7,754 nt of DNA from Methylovirgula sp. (GTDB taxonomy: Bacteria; Pseudomonadota; Alphaproteobacteria; Rhizobiales; Beijerinckiaceae): positions 1 to 7,754 of the forward strand of contig JASHSW010000245.1 of assembly GCA_030038595.1 (NCBI GenBank). The letters are read 5' to 3'. Below the pieces are notes generated by a model. The model was not told the DNA's origin. It did no database searches and saw nothing but the letters and a program-made list of their open reading frames with translations. Numbering within the stretch: the first letter of the stretch is position 1; the number at the start of each line of letters is the position of its first letter. Shown piece after piece: positions 1 to 5,928 of the stretch. Both the position numbers and the translations under genes were made by a program.

Positions 1-1
1 C

Positions 2-250
2 GATCTCTTTCTACACGTCGCGGCACGCATGGGCATTCCGCCCCAACAGGCAATCGTCATCGAGGATTCGCCGGCGGGCGTCCTCGCCGCGCGCCGCGCC
101 GGCATGGGTGCGATCGGTTTTGCCGGAGCGAGCCACGCCGACTCGGCCTTGGCCGGCTTGCTCGCCGCGGCTGGAGCGGGCGAAGTGCTTACCCGAATGA
201 GGGACCTGCCTGCCGCAATCGAACGACTGCGCGCCGGGGTGCGGCCATGA
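2..250 (+). CDS. HAD-superfamily hydrolase (subfamily IA phosphatase/phosphoglucomutase-like), 3' end only
   Basis: The reading frame is open from the window edge and ends in TGA, giving the last 82 residues of a protein whose start lies outside the window. Residues 18-34 of the fragment (IVIEDSPAGVLAARRAG) are the classical C-terminal HAD motif: a hydrophobic strand, the acidic pair E21-D22 that helps hold Mg2+, then the S-x-x-G-x-x-A-A-x-x-A-G helix typical of subfamily IA enzymes such as 6-phosphogluconate phosphatase (YieH) and beta-phosphoglucomutase. The nucleophile Asp motif and the cap domain would lie upstream, so the substrate cannot be read from this piece. It should be a cytosolic phosphatase for a small phosphorylated metabolite. 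The stop overlaps the start of mutT (ATGA), so the two genes are probably cotranscribed and translationally coupled. Family assignment is secure; the specific function is not. Confidence 0.88.
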   Translation, partial: DLFLHVAARMGIPPQQAIVIEDSPAGVLAARRAGMGAIGFAGASHADSALAGLLAAAGAGEVLTRMRDLPAAIERLRAGVRP

Positions 251-648
251 AGCTCGTCCTTGTCGTAGCCGCGGCGCTGATCGATACCGACGGACGGGTG
301 CTGATCGCGCGCCGTCCGGAAGGAAAGCCGCTTGCCGGACTGTGGGAATTTCCCGGCGGGAAGGTCCATGCCGGCGAGCGGCCGGAGACGGCGCTGATCC
401 GCGAACTTGCCGAGGAACTCGGCATCGAGGTCGAGGAGGCCTGTCTCGCGCCGCTCACCTTCGCGAGCCACACCTATGAGGATTTCCACCTCTTGATGCC
501 GCTCTACGTCTGCCGACGCTGGCGTGGCATCGTGCGCGGCAGCGAAGCGCAGGCGTTAAAATGGGTGAGCCCGCAAAATCTGCGCGATTATCCGATGCCG
601 CCGGCGGACGCGCCGCTCATTCCGGCGCTGCTCGATCTCTTGGGATGA
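247..648 (+). CDS. mutT: MutT-type Nudix hydrolase (8-oxo-dGTP diphosphatase)
   Basis: This 133-residue protein has a complete Nudix box at residues 38-60: G38, E44, R52-E53, E56-E57 and G59 fit G-x5-E-x7-R-E-U-x-E-E-x-G-U, where the glutamates bind Mg2+. The preceding segment (VLIARRP, then LWEFPGGK) is typical of MutT proper. The usual role is to hydrolyse oxidised nucleotides such as 8-oxo-dGTP to the monophosphate in the cytosol, so that they are not built into DNA. The length matches the family (about 130-140 residues), and the end (KWVSPQNL...PLIPALLDLL) resembles other alphaproteobacterial MutT proteins. The ATG overlaps the HAD stop by four bases, and no strong ribosome site precedes it, which points to reinitiation. 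Nudix enzymes vary in substrate, so 8-oxo-dGTP is the family expectation rather than something the sequence proves. Confidence 0.92.
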   Translation: MKLVLVVAAALIDTDGRVLIARRPEGKPLAGLWEFPGGKVHAGERPETALIRELAEELGIEVEEACLAPLTFASHTYEDFHLLMPLYVCRRWRGIVRGSEAQALKWVSPQNLRDYPMPPADAPLIPALLDLLG

Positions 649-654
649 TCGCCT

Positions 655-1173
655 CTATTGCCCGAACGGGTCGAACTGCCAGCCTTCAGCCGGAAACCTA
701 TAGTAATAGCGGCGCCCCCCATAGCCGTAGCGCGACCGGTGATAGAAGCGGCTGGCGGGCGGAGTTCCAGAGATCGTGATCACGGCGCCTTCCGCCTTGA
801 CCATCTGAAAGAGCAGCGCGGCGTTCTCCGGCGCAATTCGGATGCAGCCGTGCGATGCGGGATGCCCGAGCCAGGCGGTTTCGTAGGTGCCGTGGATCGC
901 AAAGCCGCCATCGAAGAAGATCGAATGCGGCATCGGAGAATCATAGTACTTGCGCGAAAAATGCACCGCCTGGAGACTGTACGGCCGGAACGTGCCGCGC
1001 GGAGTGATGTAGCCGGCACGAGCCGTTGACACCGGCCAGGAATAGCTGCCGGTCGAGGATTCGACGTGCATGGTCTGGGTGGTGAGGTCGATTTCAATCC
1101 GTACCGTGGCGTTGGCCGGCGCGAGCCAGAAAAATCCGCAAAGCGAAAGAAGAATGCCGGCAATACCGCGCAT
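655..1173 (-). CDS. Secreted L,D-transpeptidase (YkuD domain)
   Basis: The protein has 172 residues. An N-terminal hydrophobic signal peptide ends near residue 22 (APANA), so it should be exported to the periplasm. A YkuD domain follows: H94 in AIHG, then S107-H108-G109-C110-I111-R112 is the SHGC-x-R signature with the nucleophilic cysteine. Family members make 3-3 cross-links between peptidoglycan stems or attach proteins to peptidoglycan; which one applies here is unknown. There is no LysM or other binding domain. Residues 142-161 form an odd tail rich in Tyr, Arg and Gly. I chose the ATG at 1173 over a GTG at 1200 because AGAGGG lies just upstream of it (1178-1183) and the signal peptide then starts correctly. 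The gene is divergent from mepA and ends 6 bp from mutT, tail to tail. Confidence 0.92.
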   Translation of the reverse strand: MRGIAGILLSLCGFFWLAPANATVRIEIDLTTQTMHVESSTGSYSWPVSTARAGYITPRGTFRPYSLQAVHFSRKYYDSPMPHSIFFDGGFAIHGTYETAWLGHPASHGCIRIAPENAALLFQMVKAEGAVITISGTPPASRFYHRSRYGYGGRRYYYRFPAEGWQFDPFGQ

Positions 1174-1177
1174 AACG

Positions 1178-1183
1178 CCCTCT
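1178..1183 (-). promoter_or_regulatory. Ribosome binding site of the L,D-transpeptidase
   Basis: Read on the minus strand this is AGAGGG, four bases before the ATG at 1173. It decides between that ATG and the upstream GTG at 1200, and favours the ATG. Confidence 0.65.
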
Positions 1184-1236
1184 AGAGTACCGCAATCCAC
1201 GCTGCACGCACGCTCATGTCAGCCGCCTCGAGGAGC

Positions 1237-1270
1237 GTAAACCGTAAAGTTTAAGTAAGGTTGATGGCAA
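1237..1270 (-). promoter_or_regulatory. Candidate promoter and repeated GTAA/TTAC boxes between the L,D-transpeptidase gene and mepA
   Basis: On the minus strand TTGCCA (1265-1270) could be a -35 box (5 of 6 to TTGACA), followed after 16 bp by a weak -10, TTTACG (1243-1248). It would start transcription of the transpeptidase about 60 bases before its ATG. The same stretch is the only AT-rich island nearby. It has three GTAA tetramers on the plus strand (1237, 1244, 1255), two of them inside a 7-bp-spaced CGTAAA repeat, and an inverted repeat TAAAC-N6-GTTTA (1238-1253). This is suggestive of a regulator site, but no known consensus fits exactly. I find no convincing promoter for mepA on the plus strand. 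Confidence 0.3.
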
Positions 1271-1308
1271 ACATGTGCCCCCTCTTCGCCGAAATTCCCA
1301 TGCGATTC

Positions 1309-1313
1309 AGGAG
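1309..1313 (+). promoter_or_regulatory. Ribosome binding site of mepA
   Basis: AGGAG sits seven bases before the ATG at 1321, an ideal spacing. It selects that start over the in-frame TTG (1261) and ATGs (1264, 1273, 1300) upstream. Confidence 0.8.
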
Positions 1314-1320
1314 AATCCGG

Positions 1321-2253
1321 ATGCGCGGCATGATCATGGTTGCGGCTGGTGCGGCGGCCGTCGCATTCACCGCGTTGGCGCTGCACGCGCAGACGATCGG
1401 TTCGCTGCAGCCGAAGCCCTTGCCGCCGCTCGCCCATCCCGACGCACCCGGAACCCCGGCCAAAGCCCTGTTCGGGCGTGTGACGACGCCGGCCGGCGTT
1501 GCGACGCGCACCATCGGCTTCTACGCGCGCGGCTGCCTTGCCGGTGCCGTCGCGCTGCCGGTCGACGGCCCCGACTGGCAGGTCATGCGCGTGTCGCGCA
1601 ACCGTTATTGGGGCACGCCGCAGCTTGTCGCCTTTCTCGAACGGTTCGCCAAGGAAGTACCGAAGGTGAGCCATTGGCCCGGCATTCTCGTCGGCGACAT
1701 GTCGCAGCCGCGCGGCGGCCCGATGTTATTCGGGCACGCCTCGCATCAGATCGGTCTCGATGTCGATATCTGGCTGAAGCCCATGCCGAGCCGCGCCCTC
1801 ACGCCCGCGCAGCGGGAGGAGATGCTATCCACCAACGTGGTTCGGCCGGATGGCCTCGACGTCGACCCGAAAGTCTGGACGCAAGACGACGTCGCCGTCA
1901 TCAAGGCGGCGGCGCAGGACTGGGAGGTACAGCGCATTTTCGTCAACGCGGCGATCAAGAAGGCGCTCTGCCGCGACGCGCGCGGCGATCGCTCCTGGCT
2001 TACGAAAGTGCGGCCCTTCTACGGCCACAACTACCATTTCCACGTCCGTCTGCGCTGCCCGACGGACCAGCCGGCCTGCCAACCGCAAGATCCAGTGCCG
2101 CCCGGCGACGGTTGCGACAAGGCCTCTCTCGCCTATTGGTTCTCCGGCGCGATTCTGCATCCCCCGCCGAGCCTCGAGCCGCCGCGGCCGCGGCCGGCGC
2201 TCACCCTCGCCGAGCTTCCGGCCCCCTGCCGGACGCTGCTCGGCGCCAAATAA
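1321..2253 (+). CDS. mepA: Penicillin-insensitive murein endopeptidase MepA (peptidase M74)
   Basis: This 310-residue exported zinc peptidase should cleave D-Ala-mDAP cross-links of peptidoglycan in the periplasm. The N-terminus is a Sec-type signal peptide, with likely cleavage near residue 23 (ALHA/QT). Metal ligands of the LAS-type fold are visible: FGHASHQIGLDVDI (H139, H142, D147, D149) and HNYHFHVRL (H236, H239, H241). Six cysteines in the mature protein (72, 217, 246, 253, 265, 303) have the same spacing as the three disulfides I recall for E. coli MepA (48 residues for 217-265, 7 for 246-253), which supports a periplasmic location. The Pro-rich end also matches that family. The start at 1321 is set by AGGAG at 1309-1313. 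The gene is divergent from an L,D-transpeptidase, and the M3 peptidase begins three bases after its stop, probably in one operon. Confidence 0.95.
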   Translation: MRGMIMVAAGAAAVAFTALALHAQTIGSLQPKPLPPLAHPDAPGTPAKALFGRVTTPAGVATRTIGFYARGCLAGAVALPVDGPDWQVMRVSRNRYWGTPQLVAFLERFAKEVPKVSHWPGILVGDMSQPRGGPMLFGHASHQIGLDVDIWLKPMPSRALTPAQREEMLSTNVVRPDGLDVDPKVWTQDDVAVIKAAAQDWEVQRIFVNAAIKKALCRDARGDRSWLTKVRPFYGHNYHFHVRLRCPTDQPACQPQDPVPPGDGCDKASLAYWFSGAILHPPPSLEPPRPRPALTLAELPAPCRTLLGAK

Positions 2254-2256
2254 CGC

Positions 2257-4343
2257 ATGGCGTTCGCTATGGATCTCCAGGCCGAACCGGCACCGATCAC
2301 CGAATGCGCCGCGAACCCATTGCTCGAAGAATGGACCGGACCCTTCGGCGCGCCGCCGTTCGCGGCCATCAAACCTGCGCATTTCCGCGCCGCATTCGCG
2401 CAAGCCTTCGCCGAGCATGACGCCGAGATTGCCGCCATTGCCGGCAATCCACAACCGCCCACATTCGCCAACACGATTGCCGCATTCGAGCGCGCGGGGC
2501 GAAGTTTGGCGCGCGTTTCCGCGATCTTCTTCCATCTTGCCGACGCGGACACGGATGAAGAGATCGAAGCGATCGAACGCGAGGTAGCGCCACTCGTTGC
2601 GCGGCATTATGCCGAGATCCATTTTAACGATGCGCTCTTCGCACGCATCGATCGGCTTTACCGACAGCGCGAGACGCTTGAACTCGATACCGAACAGGCG
2701 CGCGTCCTCGAACGCCGTCATCTCCCCTTCCGCCGTGCCGGCGCGCGGCGGACGTCAAGACGCGGCTCGCCGCAATCGGCGAACGCCTTGCCGCGCTTGG
2801 TACGCAATTTTCCCAGAACGTGCTCGCCGACGAGAATGCGTTCGCGCTCGTGCTCGAAACGGAGGACGAACTCGCCGGCCTCCCCGACTGGATCCGCAGC
2901 GCCGCGGCAGCCGAGGCGAAGCGGCGCGGGTTTGAGGGCAAATATGCGTTCACGTTGGCACGTTCCAGCATCGAGTCCTTTTTGCAACTGTCACAGCGCC
3001 GCGATCTGCGCGAAAAGATCTTTCGCGCCTTCGCGGCGCGTGGCGAGAGCGGCGGGGCGACCGACAATCGCGTCATCGCCGCCGAGATGGTCGGCCTGCG
3101 CGCCGAACAGGCGCGGCTCTTGGGTTTTGAGAGTTTCGCGCACTTTCGCCTCGCCGATGCGATGGCGAGGACGCCTGCGGCTGCACAGGAGCTTCTCGAC
3201 CGCGTCTTCACCCTTGCCCGCGCTCGGGCGCTCGGCGAGGAGGCGGCGCTGCAGAAACTTGCCGTCGCCGAAGGCGGCAATTTCACCCTCGCGCCGTGGG
3301 ACTGGCGCTACTACGCCGAAAAGCTCCGCAAAGCCGAATTCGACTTCGACGAGGCGGCGCTGAAGCCCTATCTCGGGCTCGATCGGATGATCGAAGCGGC
3401 CTTCTTCGTCGCCAACCGGCTCTTCGGCCTCACGTTCGCCGAGCGATTCGACATTCCGCCCTATCACGAGGATGTGCGCGCCTGGACCGTGCGCGATGCG
3501 CGCGGCCGCGAGATAGGCCTGTTCATCGGCGATTATTTCGCGCGGCGTTCGAAACGTGGCGGCGCTTGGATGGGCGCGTTTCGCGACCAGGAGAAGCTCG
3601 ACGGCGCGGTTTTGCCGATCATCGTCAATGTCATGAATTTCGTGAAGCCCGCACCAGGCGAAGCCTGCCTTTTGAGTTTCGAGGACGCACGCACGCTATT
3701 TCACGAATTCGGCCACGCACTGCACGGGCTGCTTTCGGACGTAACCTTCCCCTCGCTTTCCGGCACGAATGTGCTGCGCGATTTCGTCGAGTTTCCCTCG
3801 CAGCTCTACGAACATTGGCTGGAACAGCGCGAGGTCCTACTTCGCTTCGCGCGCCATCACGAAACCGGCGAAGCGATTCCCGAGGTGCTCCTCGACCGCC
3901 TCGTCGCGGCGCGGCACTTCCAGCCGGGTTTTGCGACGGTGGAATACGCGGCCTCGGCGCTTGTCGATCTCGCTCTTCATCAAAGCGCCTCGGTGGCCGG
4001 GCTCGACATCGGCGCATTCGAGCGGGAGAAGCTCGCTGAGCTCGGCATGCCGAGCGCCATCGCCATGCGCCACCGCCTGCCGCATTTTCTTCACGTCTTT
4101 GGCGGCGATTCCTATTCGGCCGGCTATTATTCGTATCTCTGGTCGGAAGTGCTCGACGCCGATGGATTCGCCGCGTTCACCGAAGCGGGCGATATTTTCG
4201 ATCGGCAAGTGGCGGAGCGGCTGCGCACCCATATTTACGCGGCCGGCGATCGCGCCGATCCCGAAGCCGCTTATCTCGCCTATCGCGGCAGGTCCGCGTC
4301 GCCCGACGCGCTGTTGCGCAAACGCGGGCTGACCGAGGCTTAG
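2257..4343 (+). pseudogene. M3-family zinc metallopeptidase (Dcp/oligopeptidase A type), disrupted by a frameshift
   Basis: Two frames together encode about 695 residues, the usual size for the family. The first frame (2257 to about 2745) gives the N-terminal helical part, from NPLLEEWTGPFGAPPF to ARVLERRHLPFRRAGA. The family sequence then continues in another frame from about 2748 (ADVKTRLAAIGERLAALGTQ) to the stop at 4341-4343. The catalytic half is intact: HEFGH encoded at 3702-3716 and the third zinc ligand E in DFVEFPSQLYEHW, 25 residues after the second His, as in M3 enzymes. The DFVEFPSQ form is closer to peptidyl-dipeptidase Dcp than to oligopeptidase A. Members degrade short peptides, mostly in the cytosol; I see no signal peptide. 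There are no other stops and codon use stays normal, so the lesion is recent or is a sequencing error. The start ATG lies 3 bp after the mepA stop. The stop overlaps that of the convergent DUF1810 gene. Confidence 0.88.
2743..2756 (+). other. Frameshift site in the M3 peptidase gene
   Basis: The last family-like residues in the first frame are RAGA (ending at 2745). The family sequence resumes with ADVKTR in the third frame from 2748. The local bases are a GC-only run (GCGCGCGGCGG, 2741-2751), a context prone to slippage or misreading. Only 11 bases separate RAGA from the Lys codon of VKTR; from memory, relatives have about six codons there, so a loss of some 7 bases between short CGG repeats fits as well as a single-base loss. 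Confidence 0.75.
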
Positions 4344-4765
4344 GATACGAGCCTCTCGAGCGTGCGGCGATCGGGTTCGCCCGCGAAATATCGATCGAGC
4401 GCCTGCCGAAAGACCGCATTGTCGGAAGCGGCCTCTTTGAACAGGGTCATCGAGGAATGGAATTTCAGATCGTCGGGCGAACCGAAGATCTGCAGGGCGG
4501 AGCGTCCGTCGATGCGGTTGACGAGCTTCGTACACTCGACAAGCCGCGGGCCGAGTATGGGATGTCGTAGATACGCGGCGGCTTCAGCGAGCGATCCGAT
4601 GGCGAAAAAGCGCGCCGTCGGGCTCGAACCGAGCCCGGCGATTTGCGGAAAGATGAACCACATCCAATGACTCGCTTTTCGGCCGGCGCGCAGCTCGTCG
4701 CAAACCCGCGCATAGACCGGCGCCTGCGCGGCGACGAAGCGGTCGAGATCGTAGAGCTCCCGCAT
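4340..4765 (-). CDS. DUF1810 family protein, function unknown
   Basis: The 141-residue product matches the DUF1810 family along its whole length. I recognise LDRFVAAQAPVYARV at the start, ELRAGRKASHWMWFIFPQ (residues 25-41, the strongest signature), GLGSS, AAYLRHPILGPRLVEC (62-78), IFGSPDDLKFHSSMTLF (93-109), and the closing YFAGEPDRRTLERL. There is no signal peptide or membrane segment, so it should be cytosolic. The family is widespread in bacteria, is sometimes misannotated as 'calpastatin', and to my knowledge has no established reaction; I do not propose one. The invariant Ser-His-Trp and Asp-Asp-x-Lys clusters look like possible ligand or catalytic sites. It starts at ATG with only a weak GGAAA upstream. 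Its TAA overlaps the stop of the M3 gene by two bases, tail to tail. It is divergent from the secreted repeat protein. Confidence 0.9.
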   Translation of the reverse strand: MRELYDLDRFVAAQAPVYARVCDELRAGRKASHWMWFIFPQIAGLGSSPTARFFAIGSLAEAAAYLRHPILGPRLVECTKLVNRIDGRSALQIFGSPDDLKFHSSMTLFKEAASDNAVFRQALDRYFAGEPDRRTLERLVS

Positions 4766-4952
4766 CGCTGGTTTCCGGCTGCGTTAGGTTGCGAAAAATG
4801 AAGCTTCGCTTCGCTCGACGATAGAACGAAACGCGCCGCAAACAGTTATCTCCGCGACGGAGGATTCGTGGCCGTCGCTCCCTACAACATGCGGAATGCG
4901 GCGGCGGCCGGCTGCATTGAAGGCGCCGGTTCCTTTCGCAAGGAGTGGAAAC
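4766..4952. promoter_or_regulatory. Divergent intergenic region, DUF1810 gene and secreted repeat protein
   Basis: These 187 bases must carry the promoters of both flanking genes. No convincing -35/-10 pair stands out on either strand. Two small perfect hairpins are visible: GAAGC-TTC-GCTTC (4799-4811) and CTCCG-CGA-CGGAG (4850-4862). With 5-bp stems and no T-tract they could be chance in GC-rich DNA. Confidence 0.3.
4941..4945 (+). promoter_or_regulatory. Ribosome binding site of the secreted repeat protein
   Basis: AGGAG, seven bases before the ATG at 4953. It selects this start, which opens directly into a signal peptide, over the in-frame ATG at 4896. Confidence 0.8.
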
Positions 4953-5687
4953 ATGTCTAGCATCTTTTATCTCACCTCGGCGTCGCTGTTGGCGCTTGGC
5001 TTCGCCTTCGCGGGACCGGCGTTTGCGGCAACCGGGCCGGCCGGCCAGAGCACGGGAAGCGGCGCCGCGCAAGGCCAAAGCCCGACCCGCGTCGAGATCA
5101 ACAACGATCTTCACAAAGCCGGCGTCAGGGATCGCCAGGGCGTGCAAGCGCATCTCGTCTGGGCGCGAAGCCCGAGCGGCCAGTCGGTGGCTTTCCTTAT
5201 CGGCCCCGAGAAAATGCAGGCCGGGAAGTCGGGGAGTTTCGACCAGAACACGCTGCGTTCCGAGTTGAGCAAAGCCGGATTCAAGAACATCGACTTTTCG
5301 CATAATCCAGAATTGCTGCGCGGCAAGTTCTCCGGCAACCAATTGGTTCTCGCCTTCGAAAGCCAATACGGGGCGCCGCGAGCCGCAAATTACGTGGATC
5401 GCAACAAACTCGACAAAGAGCTGAAGAGCGCAGGTCTGAACGACGGCCGCCAGTTGCAGGCGCAGCTGCTGCGCGCCGAAACGCCGACGACCAATACCTG
5501 GTTCGCACTGATCGCACCCAATGGCGGGCGCCATGTCGCCATCAGCGACAAGGAAATCAACAGGTTCGAGCGAAACGGATTTGTCGACGCCAGTATGTAC
5601 AACAACAACATGGCGATCGTTCAGGGCCGTCTGAACAACCAGGACGTCATCGCGGTTGCCGGCTCCGACATTGGACCGGCGGCATAG
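4953..5687 (+). CDS. Secreted protein of unknown function with four alpha-beta-beta repeat units
   Basis: I do not recognise this 244-residue protein. It begins with a clear signal peptide (hydrophobic core at residues 4-20, likely cut after AFA at 25), then a Gly/Ser/Ala/Gln-rich linker (26-45). The rest consists of four similar units, at residues 46-97, 98-149, 150-197 and 198-240. Each opens with an amphipathic helix ending in (A/N)G plus a hydrophobic residue (DLHKAGV, ELSKAGF, ELKSAGL, RFERNGF). A strand follows, and then a second hydrophobic strand starting 20-21 residues after the Gly (SVAFLIGP, LVLAFES, WFALIAP, VIAVAGS). Units 1-2 and 3-4 also match as two ~95-residue halves. There are no cysteines, catalytic-looking motif or membrane anchor, so a soluble periplasmic or extracellular binding or structural role is plausible but unproven. 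It is a single gene with its own ribosome site and a terminator about 40 bp after the stop. Confidence 0.85.
   Translation: MSSIFYLTSASLLALGFAFAGPAFAATGPAGQSTGSGAAQGQSPTRVEINNDLHKAGVRDRQGVQAHLVWARSPSGQSVAFLIGPEKMQAGKSGSFDQNTLRSELSKAGFKNIDFSHNPELLRGKFSGNQLVLAFESQYGAPRAANYVDRNKLDKELKSAGLNDGRQLQAQLLRAETPTTNTWFALIAPNGGRHVAISDKEINRFERNGFVDASMYNNNMAIVQGRLNNQDVIAVAGSDIGPAA
5088..5672 (+). repeat. Fourfold internal protein repeat (about 52, 52, 48 and 43 codons)
   Basis: Units lie at 5088-5243, 5244-5399, 5400-5543 and 5544-5672. The Gly ending each helix is at residues 57, 109, 161 and 209, a spacing of 52, 52 and 48. The DNA itself is well diverged, so this is an old duplication seen only at protein level. 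Confidence 0.72.
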
Positions 5688-5726
5688 CGTCCGGCCTGCG
5701 CCAAAGGAAACAGCGCTACGGTAATG

Positions 5727-5751
5727 AGGGCTGCGCGCAGCGCGGCCCTTT
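5727..5751 (+). terminator. Rho-independent terminator after the secreted repeat protein
   Basis: AGGGCTGCGC (5727-5736) pairs with GCGCGGCCCT (5740-5749) around a GCA loop, giving a 10-bp stem with one G-U pair, followed by a short TTTCCT tail. It lies 39 bases after the stop at 5687. The T-tract is short, as is common in GC-rich alphaproteobacteria. Confidence 0.75.
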
Positions 5752-5928
5752 CCTATGCTTGCGTGCTCGTTCGGGTCGGCATCGTCCGCGTCCGGCCGAG
5801 CGCGCAGGCGACGGTGGCAAGAAGCGCCAACGCGCGAAGGCCCGTCAAGCCGACGAGAAGTTCGCGGCGATCGATGCAACGGGCGCCCTATAAATCCGGC
5901 AAACCCTCTGTCGGCAGGCGCGATCCGC

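Noticed and set aside
1261..1320. Upstream starts for mepA (TTG 1261, ATG 1264, 1273, 1300)
   Set aside because: None has a ribosome site as good as AGGAG for 1321, and they would put some 20 mostly polar or basic residues before the signal peptide.
2741..2760. Programmed ribosomal frameshift as the explanation for the split M3 gene
   Set aside because: There is no slippery heptamer, no upstream Shine-Dalgarno-like stimulator and no clear downstream pseudoknot. M3 peptidases are not known to use recoding.
4584..5879. 431-codon minus-strand open frame across the DUF1810 5' end and the secreted repeat protein
   Set aside because: It overlaps two well-supported genes, crosses their shared promoter region and the terminator, and shows no recognisable domain.
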